Shown here piece by piece: positions 1 through 6,650 of a stretch of 33,389 nucleotides of DNA (its first letter is position 1; each line of letters opens with the position of its first letter). The position numbers and the translations under genes are program-made. The notes below the pieces were generated by a model. It saw nothing but the letters and a program-made list of their open reading frames with translations, searched no databases and had not been told where the DNA came from. This DNA is from CAYQEC01 sp964569015 (lineage in GTDB: Bacteria > Actinomycetota > Acidimicrobiia > Spongiisociales > UBA5794). The stretch covers positions 1 through 33,389 of the forward strand of contig CAZMSN010000017.1 of NCBI GenBank assembly GCA_964569015.1, written 5' to 3'.

Positions 1-61
1 CCGCCGGCGTGAGACCAACGACCAGCACCAAACTCATCAAACCAACCAACAACCGTCGCAT
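1..61 (-). CDS. Start of a secreted or membrane protein (partial, runs off the left edge)
   Basis: Only the first ~20 codons are inside the window. Reading leftwards from an ATG at 61-59, the peptide begins MRRLLVGLMSLVLVVGLTPA. Two arginines are followed by a hydrophobic core and a small-residue end, as in a Sec signal peptide or signal anchor. A GAGGGGG Shine-Dalgarno-like run lies about 6-12 nt upstream of the ATG on the minus strand, which supports this start. The gene follows tyrosine phenol-lyase on the same strand after about 330 bp of structured non-coding DNA, so it may have its own leader. Its function cannot be judged from this fragment. Confidence 0.55.
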   Translation of the reverse strand, partial: MRRLLVGLMSLVLVVGLTPA

Positions 62-194
62 GAAGGCCCCCTCGAAGACTTCGACCCATGAACGGGTTCT
101 ATGGCGACTATATCGCCCCAGCACCGCCCCGCCCAGACGGCGCTGCGGCCTCTGGTGTGGTTGAGGATCGGGCCGCGGCTCGGCCTCTCTTTCC

Positions 195-247
195 CCCTCC
201 CCTGGAAAGGGAGGGTCGACGAGGCCGTGAGGCCTCGTCGGGGAGGG
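195..247. promoter_or_regulatory. Paired hairpins with a mutually exclusive alternative pairing
   Basis: A perfect 10-bp stem (217-226 with 231-240) is capped by a four-base GTGA loop on the plus strand. Beside it CCCTCCC (195-201) can pair with GGGAGGG at 209-215 or with the same heptamer at 241-247. The second pairing would enclose the 10-bp hairpin, so the two folds exclude each other. The region is downstream of tyrosine phenol-lyase and upstream of the minus-strand secreted gene. It could be a terminator of the first (no T tract is visible) or part of a 5' leader of the second. Confidence 0.4.
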
Positions 248-276
248 TCACTGTGAGCACTGATTGCTGGACCCCG

Positions 277-341
277 CTCGGCTCGAACGCCACCTCCTAC
301 GGTGGCGCCGCGCCGGTCCTTCCCGATCCCGCGGAGCCGAG
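277..341. promoter_or_regulatory. Predicted three-way RNA or DNA fold in the intergenic region
   Basis: CTCGGCTC (277-284) pairs with GAGCCGAG (334-341). Inside it CGCCACC (288-294) pairs with GGTGGCG (301-307), and CGCG (309-312) can pair with CGCG (330-333). This makes a compact three-helix junction. No gene is convincing in 62-388, so this fold and the hairpins at 195-247 are what the stretch holds. No known riboswitch consensus was recognised by eye. Confidence 0.35.
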
Positions 342-388
342 TCGCTGTGCTTGACGGAGGGGAACGAAACGGTCCGGGGGAGGGAGAC

Positions 389-1771
389 TCAGTCGAGCGT
401 TTCGAACCGGGCCTGGAAGAAGCGCAGCGCCTCAGGTTCATAGGTGAATCGCAGCCCGGCAACCTGCCCGGGGTTCCGTAGCACCTCGATCACCGACTCG
501 GCAGTGACGTCCATGTGGGCCTGGGTGTAGACCCGGCGAGGGATGGCGAGGCGCACCAGTTCGAGCATCGGGTATCGGTGCTCGCCGGTGGCGGGATCCC
601 GCCCGGCGGAGACGATGCCCCGCTCCATGCCCCGAACACCCGAATCGAGGTACAGCGCCGCGGCGAGGGCCTGAGCCGGGAAGTGATCCTGTGGCAGATG
701 GGGAAGGATGGCCCTCGCATCGAGGAAGACTCCGTGACCGCCGATGGGCCGCGCGAGCGGCACTCCGGCCTTGATGAGTGTGTTCCCGAGGTACTCGACC
801 TGGCCGACACGGGCCGCCACGTGGTCGTCGGTGGCCACCATCTCCCGGATGCCGCGGGCAAGCGCCTCCATGTCGCGGCCCGCCATGCCTCCGTAGGTGT
901 GGAGTCCCTCGAAGACGACGACGAGCGCCCGCGCCTTGCGGGCGAGCTCGGGGTCCCGCAACGCCAGGAACCCGCCGATGTTGACGAGGTTGTCCTTCTT
1001 GGACGAGACGGTTGCGCCGTCGGAGTAGGAGCAGATCTCACCGACGATCTCGGCCACGCTCCTGTTCTCGTAGCCGACCTCGCGCTGCTTGATGAACCAG
1101 GCGTTCTCCAGGGCGCGGGTGGCGTCGAGCATCACCAGGATCCCATTGCGGTGGCACAGCTCGTAGGTCGCCGCCAGGTTCGCCATCGACAGCGGCTGGC
1201 CTCCGGCCATGTTCACGTTGGTCTCGACCGAGATGTAGGGGATCCGATCGGCGCCGACCTGGTCGATCAGCGCTTGGAGCTTGTCGAGATCGACATTTCC
1301 CTTGAAGGGACAGGTGGAGGCAGCGTCGTGGGCCTCGTCCACGATGACGTCGACGAAGGTGCCCCCGGCGTACTCCTGATGGAAGCGGGTGGTGGTGAAG
1401 TACATGTTGCCCGGCACGTAGTCGCCGCGCTCGATGAGGATCTGGCTCAGGATGTGCTCGGCGCCGCGTCCTTGATGGGTCGGGATCAGCTCCGGATAGC
1501 CGTAGACGTCGTGGACCGCCTCGACCAAGTGATAGAAGCTCCGGCTTCCGGCGTAGGCCTCGTCGCCGAGCATGAGGCCGGCCCACTGGTTGTCGGACAT
1601 CGCCGACGTGCCCGAGTCGGTGAGCAAGTCGATATAGACGTCCTCGGAACGCAACAGGAAGGTGTTGTAGCCGGCTTCCTCGATGGCCCGCCGCCGCTCC
1701 TCGGGGGTGGTCATGCGGATCGGCTCGACCATCTTGATCTTCCACGGCTCTGCCCAACTTCGTCGGGTCAT
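389..1771 (-). CDS. tpl: Tyrosine phenol-lyase (beta-tyrosinase), PLP-dependent
   Basis: This is a cytosolic fold-type I PLP enzyme expected to cleave L-tyrosine to phenol, pyruvate and ammonia. Its 460 residues match the family length. The phosphate-binding QGRG is at 100-103, the aspartate/arginine pair LDATR at 216-219, and the Schiff-base lysine in SSKKD at about 259. Residues that separate it from tryptophanase favour the phenol-lyase: Thr in FTTTRFHQE (about 126, where tryptophanase has Asp), Arg in GMERGI (about 384, equivalent to TPL Arg381), and the C-terminal RFF. The start at 1771 was chosen over an upstream ATG at 1798 because AAGGAGG lies about 10 nt before it and the N-terminus then aligns with TPL. 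The gene is divergent from an Lrp/AsnC regulator. The remaining alternative is a TPL-like tryptophanase; substrate is inferred from residues only. Confidence 0.88.
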   Translation of the reverse strand: MTRRSWAEPWKIKMVEPIRMTTPEERRRAIEEAGYNTFLLRSEDVYIDLLTDSGTSAMSDNQWAGLMLGDEAYAGSRSFYHLVEAVHDVYGYPELIPTHQGRGAEHILSQILIERGDYVPGNMYFTTTRFHQEYAGGTFVDVIVDEAHDAASTCPFKGNVDLDKLQALIDQVGADRIPYISVETNVNMAGGQPLSMANLAATYELCHRNGILVMLDATRALENAWFIKQREVGYENRSVAEIVGEICSYSDGATVSSKKDNLVNIGGFLALRDPELARKARALVVVFEGLHTYGGMAGRDMEALARGIREMVATDDHVAARVGQVEYLGNTLIKAGVPLARPIGGHGVFLDARAILPHLPQDHFPAQALAAALYLDSGVRGMERGIVSAGRDPATGEHRYPMLELVRLAIPRRVYTQAHMDVTAESVIEVLRNPGQVAGLRFTYEPEALRFFQARFETLD

Positions 1772-1858
1772 CCTGCTTCTCCTCCTTCTGCCGGTCATCC
1801 GCGACAGGGGGTCGAAGGATCTGCACCGTTCTGGGGGCTGCCCCCGACCTCCCTACGC

Positions 1859-1879
1859 CATATCAGCGCAAACGATATG
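1859..1879. promoter_or_regulatory. Candidate Lrp/AsnC operator between tpl and the regulator
   Basis: An inverted repeat CATATC-N9-GATATG (1859-1864 and 1874-1879) lies in the divergent intergenic region. A good plus-strand -10 box, TATGAT (1876-1881), overlaps the right arm. A protein bound here could repress its own gene and affect tpl. This is inferred from position and symmetry. Confidence 0.45.
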
Positions 1880-1920
1880 ATGTCTGCGGCACTCGTCAAG
1901 ACTCACCGAAGAGGATTCGG

Positions 1921-2427
1921 ATGGAATCCGTGATTCGCTCACTCGACCGAATCGATCGCGCCATCGTGGCCCGTTTGCAGGAGAATGCGCGGCTGTCCAA
2001 CAAGGAGCTGGCGGCTGCCGTTGGCATCGCCCCGTCGACGTGCTCGGAGCGGCTTCGCCGTCTCGAGGGCGCCGGTGTGCTCGCGGGCTATCACGCAGTG
2101 GTGGATCCGCGTGTGCTCGGGGGAGGTCTCCAGGCGATGATCGCCGTTCGCCTCCACCGGCACGAGCGCACCCAGGTCGATCGGTTCCGGGCATATGCCG
2201 AGTCGCTGCCCGAGGTGGTGGCCTTCTTCCACATGGCCGGGTCTAACGACTTCCTGGTACACGTCGTGGTGCGCGACTCCGATCACCTGCGGGACATCGC
2301 CATGGGGGCGTTCACCGCACAGCCCGAGGTGGCGCACATCGAAACGTCGATCATCTTCGAGCACACCCGATTCCCGCATGTTCCCGACTACACCGAGGAA
2401 CCGGGGACCGGGGCGAGGGTGAGATAG
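1921..2427 (+). CDS. Lrp/AsnC family transcriptional regulator
   Basis: This 168-residue protein has the two-part Lrp/AsnC layout. An N-terminal winged helix-turn-helix (about 8-60, with the typical LDRIDRAIVARLQENARLSN opening and a recognition helix near PSTCSERLRRLE) is followed by a RAM/Lrp ligand-binding domain (about 70-150, including the FHMAGSNDFLVHVVVRD core). Such proteins form octamer-like assemblies that sense amino acids. The divergent partner is tyrosine phenol-lyase, so an aromatic amino acid effector is a reasonable inference. An AGAGGA ribosome site precedes the ATG. The C-terminal ~15 residues (TEEPGTGARVR) are a short polar tail. Confidence 0.9.
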   Translation: MESVIRSLDRIDRAIVARLQENARLSNKELAAAVGIAPSTCSERLRRLEGAGVLAGYHAVVDPRVLGGGLQAMIAVRLHRHERTQVDRFRAYAESLPEVVAFFHMAGSNDFLVHVVVRDSDHLRDIAMGAFTAQPEVAHIETSIIFEHTRFPHVPDYTEEPGTGARVR

Positions 2428-2476
2428 ACTTCCGCCCGGTACCGGTACCCGAGCGGACTGAAGCCGGAAGGACTCC

Positions 2477-3322
2477 ATGCGCATCACACTCGTCGGCCCC
2501 GGCCGGGCTGGCATGTCGCTCGCCCTCGCCGCCGGCGAAGTCGGAAACTCGATCGTCGCCGTTGTTGGTCGTACGAACGAATCGGCCAAGGCCGCCGCGG
2601 AGCAGTTGGGGGCTGCCGCCCTGGTTCCCGGCGACCCACTTCCGGCTTCCGACTTGCTGGTCGTTGCCACTCGCGATTCCGTCATCGAGATGATGGCCGA
2701 GGCACTTGCGCCACAGGCGGGCTCGACGACGGCCGCCGTGCATCTCTCCGGCCTGGTCCCGGTGGCGGCTCTCGGCGCGCTGTCCGCCGTTGGCCTGCAA
2801 ACCGGGGCGTTCCACCCGCTCCAGACACTGCCCGAACCGGCGACGGGCCACCAGAGGATCTCGGGAGCGTGGGTCGCCGTGACCGCCGAGGAGCCGCTGC
2901 GGGCGGCGCTGCACCGGCTGGCGGAGACGATGGGCGCCCACGCCTTCGATCTCGCCGACGCCGCCAAGGCGATCTACCACGCGGCGGCTTCCGCAGCCGC
3001 CAACTTCCCGATCGCCGCTCTCACCATGGCCGCCGATCTCTTCGAGGAGGCGGGGGTACCGTTCGCCGCGGCCCGGCCGCTCGTGCAAGCCGCGGTCGCC
3101 AACGCCTTCGAGATGGGACCCCGCGCCGCCCTCACCGGCCCGGTCGCTCGCGGTGACGTCGCCACCGTGAAGGCGCAGCTACAGGCGGTGGCTGCGGCCG
3201 CTCCCGAGTGGCTGGCGGCCTTTGCCCGTTCGGTGGAGATCCTGGCGGAGTTGACCGGTCGCTCCGATGAGTTCGCCGAGGTGCTGCAAGCCGACTACGA
3301 AGAGCAGGACACCTCGCAGTGA
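2477..3322 (+). CDS. Rossmann-fold / DUF2520 protein (Rv3603c-like)
   Basis: This 281-residue protein opens with an NAD(P)-type dinucleotide motif GPGRAG (7-12). The Rossmann-like part (about 1-115) is followed by an alpha-helical DUF2520 domain (about 130-265, including the AIYHAAASAAANF helix). The architecture recalls ketopantoate reductase and 6-phosphogluconate dehydrogenase-like oxidoreductases. In actinobacteria, including M. tuberculosis Rv3603c, this family sits directly before panC. The stop overlaps the GTG start of panC (GTGA), so the two are translationally coupled. A role in pantothenate synthesis is inferred from context; no substrate is established from the sequence. A GGAAGGA ribosome site precedes the ATG. 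Confidence 0.85.
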   Translation: MRITLVGPGRAGMSLALAAGEVGNSIVAVVGRTNESAKAAAEQLGAAALVPGDPLPASDLLVVATRDSVIEMMAEALAPQAGSTTAAVHLSGLVPVAALGALSAVGLQTGAFHPLQTLPEPATGHQRISGAWVAVTAEEPLRAALHRLAETMGAHAFDLADAAKAIYHAAASAAANFPIAALTMAADLFEEAGVPFAAARPLVQAAVANAFEMGPRAALTGPVARGDVATVKAQLQAVAAAAPEWLAAFARSVEILAELTGRSDEFAEVLQADYEEQDTSQ

Positions 3323-4227
3323 GGCTGGCCGAGACCTTCGCAGATGTCCGTACCCGCTACCGCGGATCCATCGGTTTGGTGCCGACGATGGGCTTCCTTC
3401 ACGAGGGTCACCTCTCGCTCATCGAAGCGGCCCGGGCCGAATGCGACACGGTGGTGATGTCGCTGTTCGTCAATCCGCTGCAATTCGACAGAGAGGAGGA
3501 CCTTCGGAGCTACCCGCGCGACCTGGAGCGCGATCTAGCGCTGGTGGAGACGAGCGGCGCCGACATCGTCTTCGCACCGCCGCTCGACGAGATGTACCCG
3601 AGCCTTCCTCTCACCCGGGTCTCGGTGGCGACGCTGACCGACCATCTCGAAGGTCATCACCGACCTGGCCACTTCGACGGGGTGGCGACCGTGGTCGCCA
3701 AGCTGTTCGCTGGCCTCCGGCCCGATCGGGCGTACTTCGGCAACAAGGATGCCCAGCAGCTCTCCGTGGTCCGGCGCATGGCCGTCGATCTGTCGTTCCC
3801 CCTCGAAGTGATCGGTTGCCCCATCGTCCGCGAGGCCGATGGCCTGGCGCTGTCCAGTCGCAACGTGTTCCTCGACGAGGAGCAGCGAGCGGCCGCCCTT
3901 GCGTTGAGCCGTGGGCTGATGAGCGCCGCCAACGCCGTTGAGGCCGGGGAACGCGACGCGGAGCGCCTGGCGGCCTTGGCAATGGCGCCGATCGAGCAAG
4001 CGCCGCTGCTCGACACCGAGTATGTGAGCCTGGTGAGCCAGGACACCGTCGAGGTCATGGAGGTGCTCGACCGCCCGGCATTCCTGGCAGTGGCATCGTG
4101 GGCGGGATCCACCCGCCTCATCGACAACATCCATTTGGCCGCGAGCGGAGACGATTTCGTCGCCGACCGCGGGATTCGGCTCGATCATCCGAGCGTGCTC
4201 TACGAGGGAGACCCGCCATGCTGCTGA
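3319..4227 (+). CDS. panC: Pantothenate synthetase (pantoate-beta-alanine ligase)
   Basis: This cytosolic enzyme condenses pantoate and beta-alanine with ATP to give pantothenate, the entry to CoA synthesis. It has 302 residues with the nucleotidyltransferase signature PTMGFLHEGH (22-31), FVNPLQF (50-56), the pantoate/ATP region HHRPGHFDGV (113-122), FGNKD (140-144, usually FGxKD) and the KMSKS-like SSRN (179-182). The start is GTG overlapping the upstream stop. The catalytic core ends near LIDNI; about 27 extra polar residues follow and the ORF runs 10 nt into coaX. In M. tuberculosis panD lies between panC and coaX, but it is absent here. Confidence 0.95.
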   Translation: MRLAETFADVRTRYRGSIGLVPTMGFLHEGHLSLIEAARAECDTVVMSLFVNPLQFDREEDLRSYPRDLERDLALVETSGADIVFAPPLDEMYPSLPLTRVSVATLTDHLEGHHRPGHFDGVATVVAKLFAGLRPDRAYFGNKDAQQLSVVRRMAVDLSFPLEVIGCPIVREADGLALSSRNVFLDEEQRAAALALSRGLMSAANAVEAGERDAERLAALAMAPIEQAPLLDTEYVSLVSQDTVEVMEVLDRPAFLAVASWAGSTRLIDNIHLAASGDDFVADRGIRLDHPSVLYEGDPPCC

Positions 4228-4991
4228 CGCTCGACGTCGGAAACACCCAGACCGTGCTCGGGCTGTTCGACGGGGAGGATCTCGCCGCCCACTGGCGGCT
4301 GACGACGGTTGCCGAGCGCACCACCGACGAGCTCCGTCTCTTGTTGCACGGGCTGCTCGACCTGGAGGGCTTCTCGACCTCGGACATCAGTGGGGTGGCG
4401 GTGTCGAGCGTCGTCCCGGCCGTCACCGGGGTTGTCCGGCACATGGCGGGCCATCTCACCGACGGGCCGGTGGTGGTGATCGAACCGGGCGTGAGGACCG
4501 GCATGAAGATCCTCATCGACAACCCCCGCGAGGTGGGGGCCGATCGGGTAGCGAACTCGGTCGCGGCCCGACAACGGTATGGCGCCCCGGTGATCGTGGT
4601 CGACTTCGGGACCTCGACCAACTTCGACGTCGTGAGCCCGGATGGCGACTACATCGGGGGCGCCATCGCTCCCGGCCTGGCGATCTCGACAGATGCATTG
4701 ATCTCGGGCACGGCGGCGCTGCGCAGGGTCGAGCTCGTGCCGCCGCGGTCACCGATCGGCAAGGGCACGGTCGAAGCGATCCAGAGCGGGGCGCTCTACG
4801 GGCACGCCGGACTGGTCGACGGCATCATGGAGCGGCTCGCCGCCGCCGTCGGCGGCGCGGCATCTCGCGTCGCCACCGGCGGCCTTGCCTCTACCATCGT
4901 GCCCCACTGCAGCAGCGTCGACGTGGTCGAGGAGTTCCTCACCCTCGACGGGCTGCGCCTGGTCTACGAGCTGAATCGGCAGGACACATGA
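4218..4991 (+). CDS. coaX: Type III pantothenate kinase
   Basis: This enzyme phosphorylates pantothenate with ATP, the first committed step of CoA synthesis. At 257 residues it has normal family length. The ASKHA phosphate motif DVGNT is at 6-10, the GADR segment (107-110) carries the catalytic aspartate, and DFGTSTNFD (129-137) is followed by GGAIAPG. The start is ATG 4218, preceded by GGGAG 8 nt upstream; it overlaps the end of panC by 10 nt. The TGA stop overlaps the ATG of lysS, so panC-coaX-lysS reads as one coupled operon. Type III kinases are normally insensitive to CoA feedback and need a monovalent cation (family knowledge). Confidence 0.95.
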   Translation: MLLTLDVGNTQTVLGLFDGEDLAAHWRLTTVAERTTDELRLLLHGLLDLEGFSTSDISGVAVSSVVPAVTGVVRHMAGHLTDGPVVVIEPGVRTGMKILIDNPREVGADRVANSVAARQRYGAPVIVVDFGTSTNFDVVSPDGDYIGGAIAPGLAISTDALISGTAALRRVELVPPRSPIGKGTVEAIQSGALYGHAGLVDGIMERLAAAVGGAASRVATGGLASTIVPHCSSVDVVEEFLTLDGLRLVYELNRQDT

Positions 4992-6508
4992 GTGACCACG
5001 AGCATCCCGGCGGCGCAGACGAGGGACACGAGGATGCCCCTCTCGGAGATCACCCGCTCACCGCTGCTCGACTGGAGAAGCACGTGAGCCGCCTCGCGGC
5101 GGGCGGCTATCCCTACCGGTTCGCCCGGACTGCGCTCGCCGGTGATCTCCATGAGCGCTTCGCCGGGGTCGCCCCCAATGCGGCAACCGGCGAGGAGGTG
5201 GCGGTGGCGGGGCGGGTGATGCTGCTTCGCTCGTTCGGGAAGCTGGTGTTCGCCACCCTCCAGGACGTGACCGGCCGCATTCAGTTGTTTGTCGATCGCG
5301 CCACGCTCGGTGCGGACGCCTATGCCGAGTTCGGCGGCGTCGATCTCGGCGACTGGATTGGGGCCACGGGCGAGATCGTCACCACCAAGAAGGGCGAGCT
5401 CTCGGTGCGAGTCGCCTCATTCGTGGTGCTCCAGAAGAGTCTGCGGCCGCTCCCCGACAAATGGCACGGGCTCCAGGACCTCGAGCAGCGAAGTCGCCGC
5501 CGCTACGTGGACCTCATGGTCAACGAGGAGTCCCGTGCCGTCGCCGTGACGCGGACGAGGATCGTCTCTGAGCTGCGTCGACAATTCGAGCAGCGCGGCT
5601 ACATCGAGGTGGAGACGCCGGTGTTGTTGACGCAGGCAACGGGCGCCCTGGCCCGTCCCTTCGTCACTCACCACCATGCCCTCGACCTGATCATGCAGTT
5701 GCGGATCGCCACCGAGCTGTACCTGAAGCGTCTCGTGGTCGGGGGCCTGGAGCGGGTGTTCGAGATCGGGCGCATCTTCCGCAACGAGGGAATCGACGCC
5801 ACTCACAACCCCGAATTCACGATGCTCGAGTCGTACGAGGCCTTTGCCGACTACCGCGACATCATGGTGCTGGTCGAGGAAGTCTTCGCCGCCTGTGCGG
5901 CGGCGGCAACCGGGTCCACCTGCTTCACGTACCAGGGACGAGAGATCGACCTCACTCCACCCTTCCGGCGGGTCCGCATGGTCGATCTCGTCGCAGACGC
6001 CATCGGCGAGCAGGTCGATTTCAACCGGCCGGTGGCCGAAGCACGTGCGGTGGCCCGCCGCCACGGGGTGGAGCCGGAAGACCGCTGGGGACACGGCAAG
6101 ATCATGGACGCCCTGTTCGAAGCTCACGCCACCGACGGGCTGTGGCAGCCCACCTTCGTCCTGGATCACCCCAAGGAGGTCTCGCCGCTGGCGCGGGCCC
6201 ACCGTGACGATGCCCACCTGACCGAGCGCTTCGAGCTTTTCATCGCCGGCTCCGAGTACGCCAACGCCTTCTCAGAGCTCAACGATCCCCTCGACCAGCG
6301 GGCACGATTCGAGGACCAGGCGCGCGCCCGCGCCGAAGGCGACGAGGAGGCGCATCCCGTCGACGACGACTACCTGCTGGCGCTCGAGTACGGCTTGCCG
6401 CCCACCGGCGGATTGGGGATCGGTGTCGACCGTCTCGTGATGCTGCTCACCGATCAGGACCACATCCGGGAAGTCATCTTGTTCCCCACCCTGCGACCCG
6501 AGACCTGA
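4988..6508 (+). CDS. lysS: Lysyl-tRNA synthetase, class II
   Basis: This enzyme charges tRNA-Lys with lysine in the cytosol. The 506 residues hold an N-terminal OB-fold anticodon-binding domain (about 60-165) and a class II catalytic domain. Motif 2 is FEIGRIFRNEG followed by HNPEFTMLE, and motif 3 is GGLGIGVDRLVMLL near the C-terminus. The substrate-side segment FVLDHPKEVSPLA is also present. The ATG overlaps the coaX stop (ATGA). A short acidic, histidine-rich N-terminal stretch (about 1-25) is extra relative to compact bacterial enzymes. A hairpin follows the gene. Confidence 0.96.
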   Translation: MSDHEHPGGADEGHEDAPLGDHPLTAARLEKHVSRLAAGGYPYRFARTALAGDLHERFAGVAPNAATGEEVAVAGRVMLLRSFGKLVFATLQDVTGRIQLFVDRATLGADAYAEFGGVDLGDWIGATGEIVTTKKGELSVRVASFVVLQKSLRPLPDKWHGLQDLEQRSRRRYVDLMVNEESRAVAVTRTRIVSELRRQFEQRGYIEVETPVLLTQATGALARPFVTHHHALDLIMQLRIATELYLKRLVVGGLERVFEIGRIFRNEGIDATHNPEFTMLESYEAFADYRDIMVLVEEVFAACAAAATGSTCFTYQGREIDLTPPFRRVRMVDLVADAIGEQVDFNRPVAEARAVARRHGVEPEDRWGHGKIMDALFEAHATDGLWQPTFVLDHPKEVSPLARAHRDDAHLTERFELFIAGSEYANAFSELNDPLDQRARFEDQARARAEGDEEAHPVDDDYLLALEYGLPPTGGLGIGVDRLVMLLTDQDHIREVILFPTLRPET

Positions 6509-6584
6509 TCCACCGAGCGCTCGGATCTGCGATGGCCGGCGCGACACCCGAGGTCGAGCAACGCTGATCCGACGCCAGAGCACG

Positions 6585-6612
6585 CGCCGCGGCGCGGCGA
6601 CCCGCCGCGGCG
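6585..6612 (+). terminator. GC-rich hairpin after lysS
   Basis: CGCCGCGGC (6585-6593) and GCCGCGGCG (6604-6612) form a perfect 9-bp stem with a 10-nt loop, followed by TTAGATT. There is no long T tract, so this is a weak intrinsic terminator at best. The following TAGATT also looks like a -10 box for the peptidase gene at 6651. Confidence 0.4.
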
Positions 6613-6650
6613 TTAGATTCCCGAGAGAGGAATCGACTCGGAAGGCCGCC

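Noticed and set aside
62..388. Short frames on both strands (e.g. 88-354 plus, 108-293 minus)
   Set aside because: Low-complexity translations with no ribosome sites, lying across inverted repeats.
62..388. T-box or c-di-AMP (ydaO) riboswitch
   Set aside because: The conserved core sequences of these classes were not found by eye on either strand; only generic secondary structure is visible.
389..1771. Tryptophanase (tnaA) as the call for this gene
   Set aside because: Thr replaces the tryptophanase Asp in the FTTT segment, Arg is present in GMERGI, and the overall motifs match tyrosine phenol-lyase more closely.
515..1933. 472-codon plus-strand frame over tyrosine phenol-lyase
   Set aside because: Antisense shadow; the minus strand encodes a near full-length enzyme with all active-site residues.
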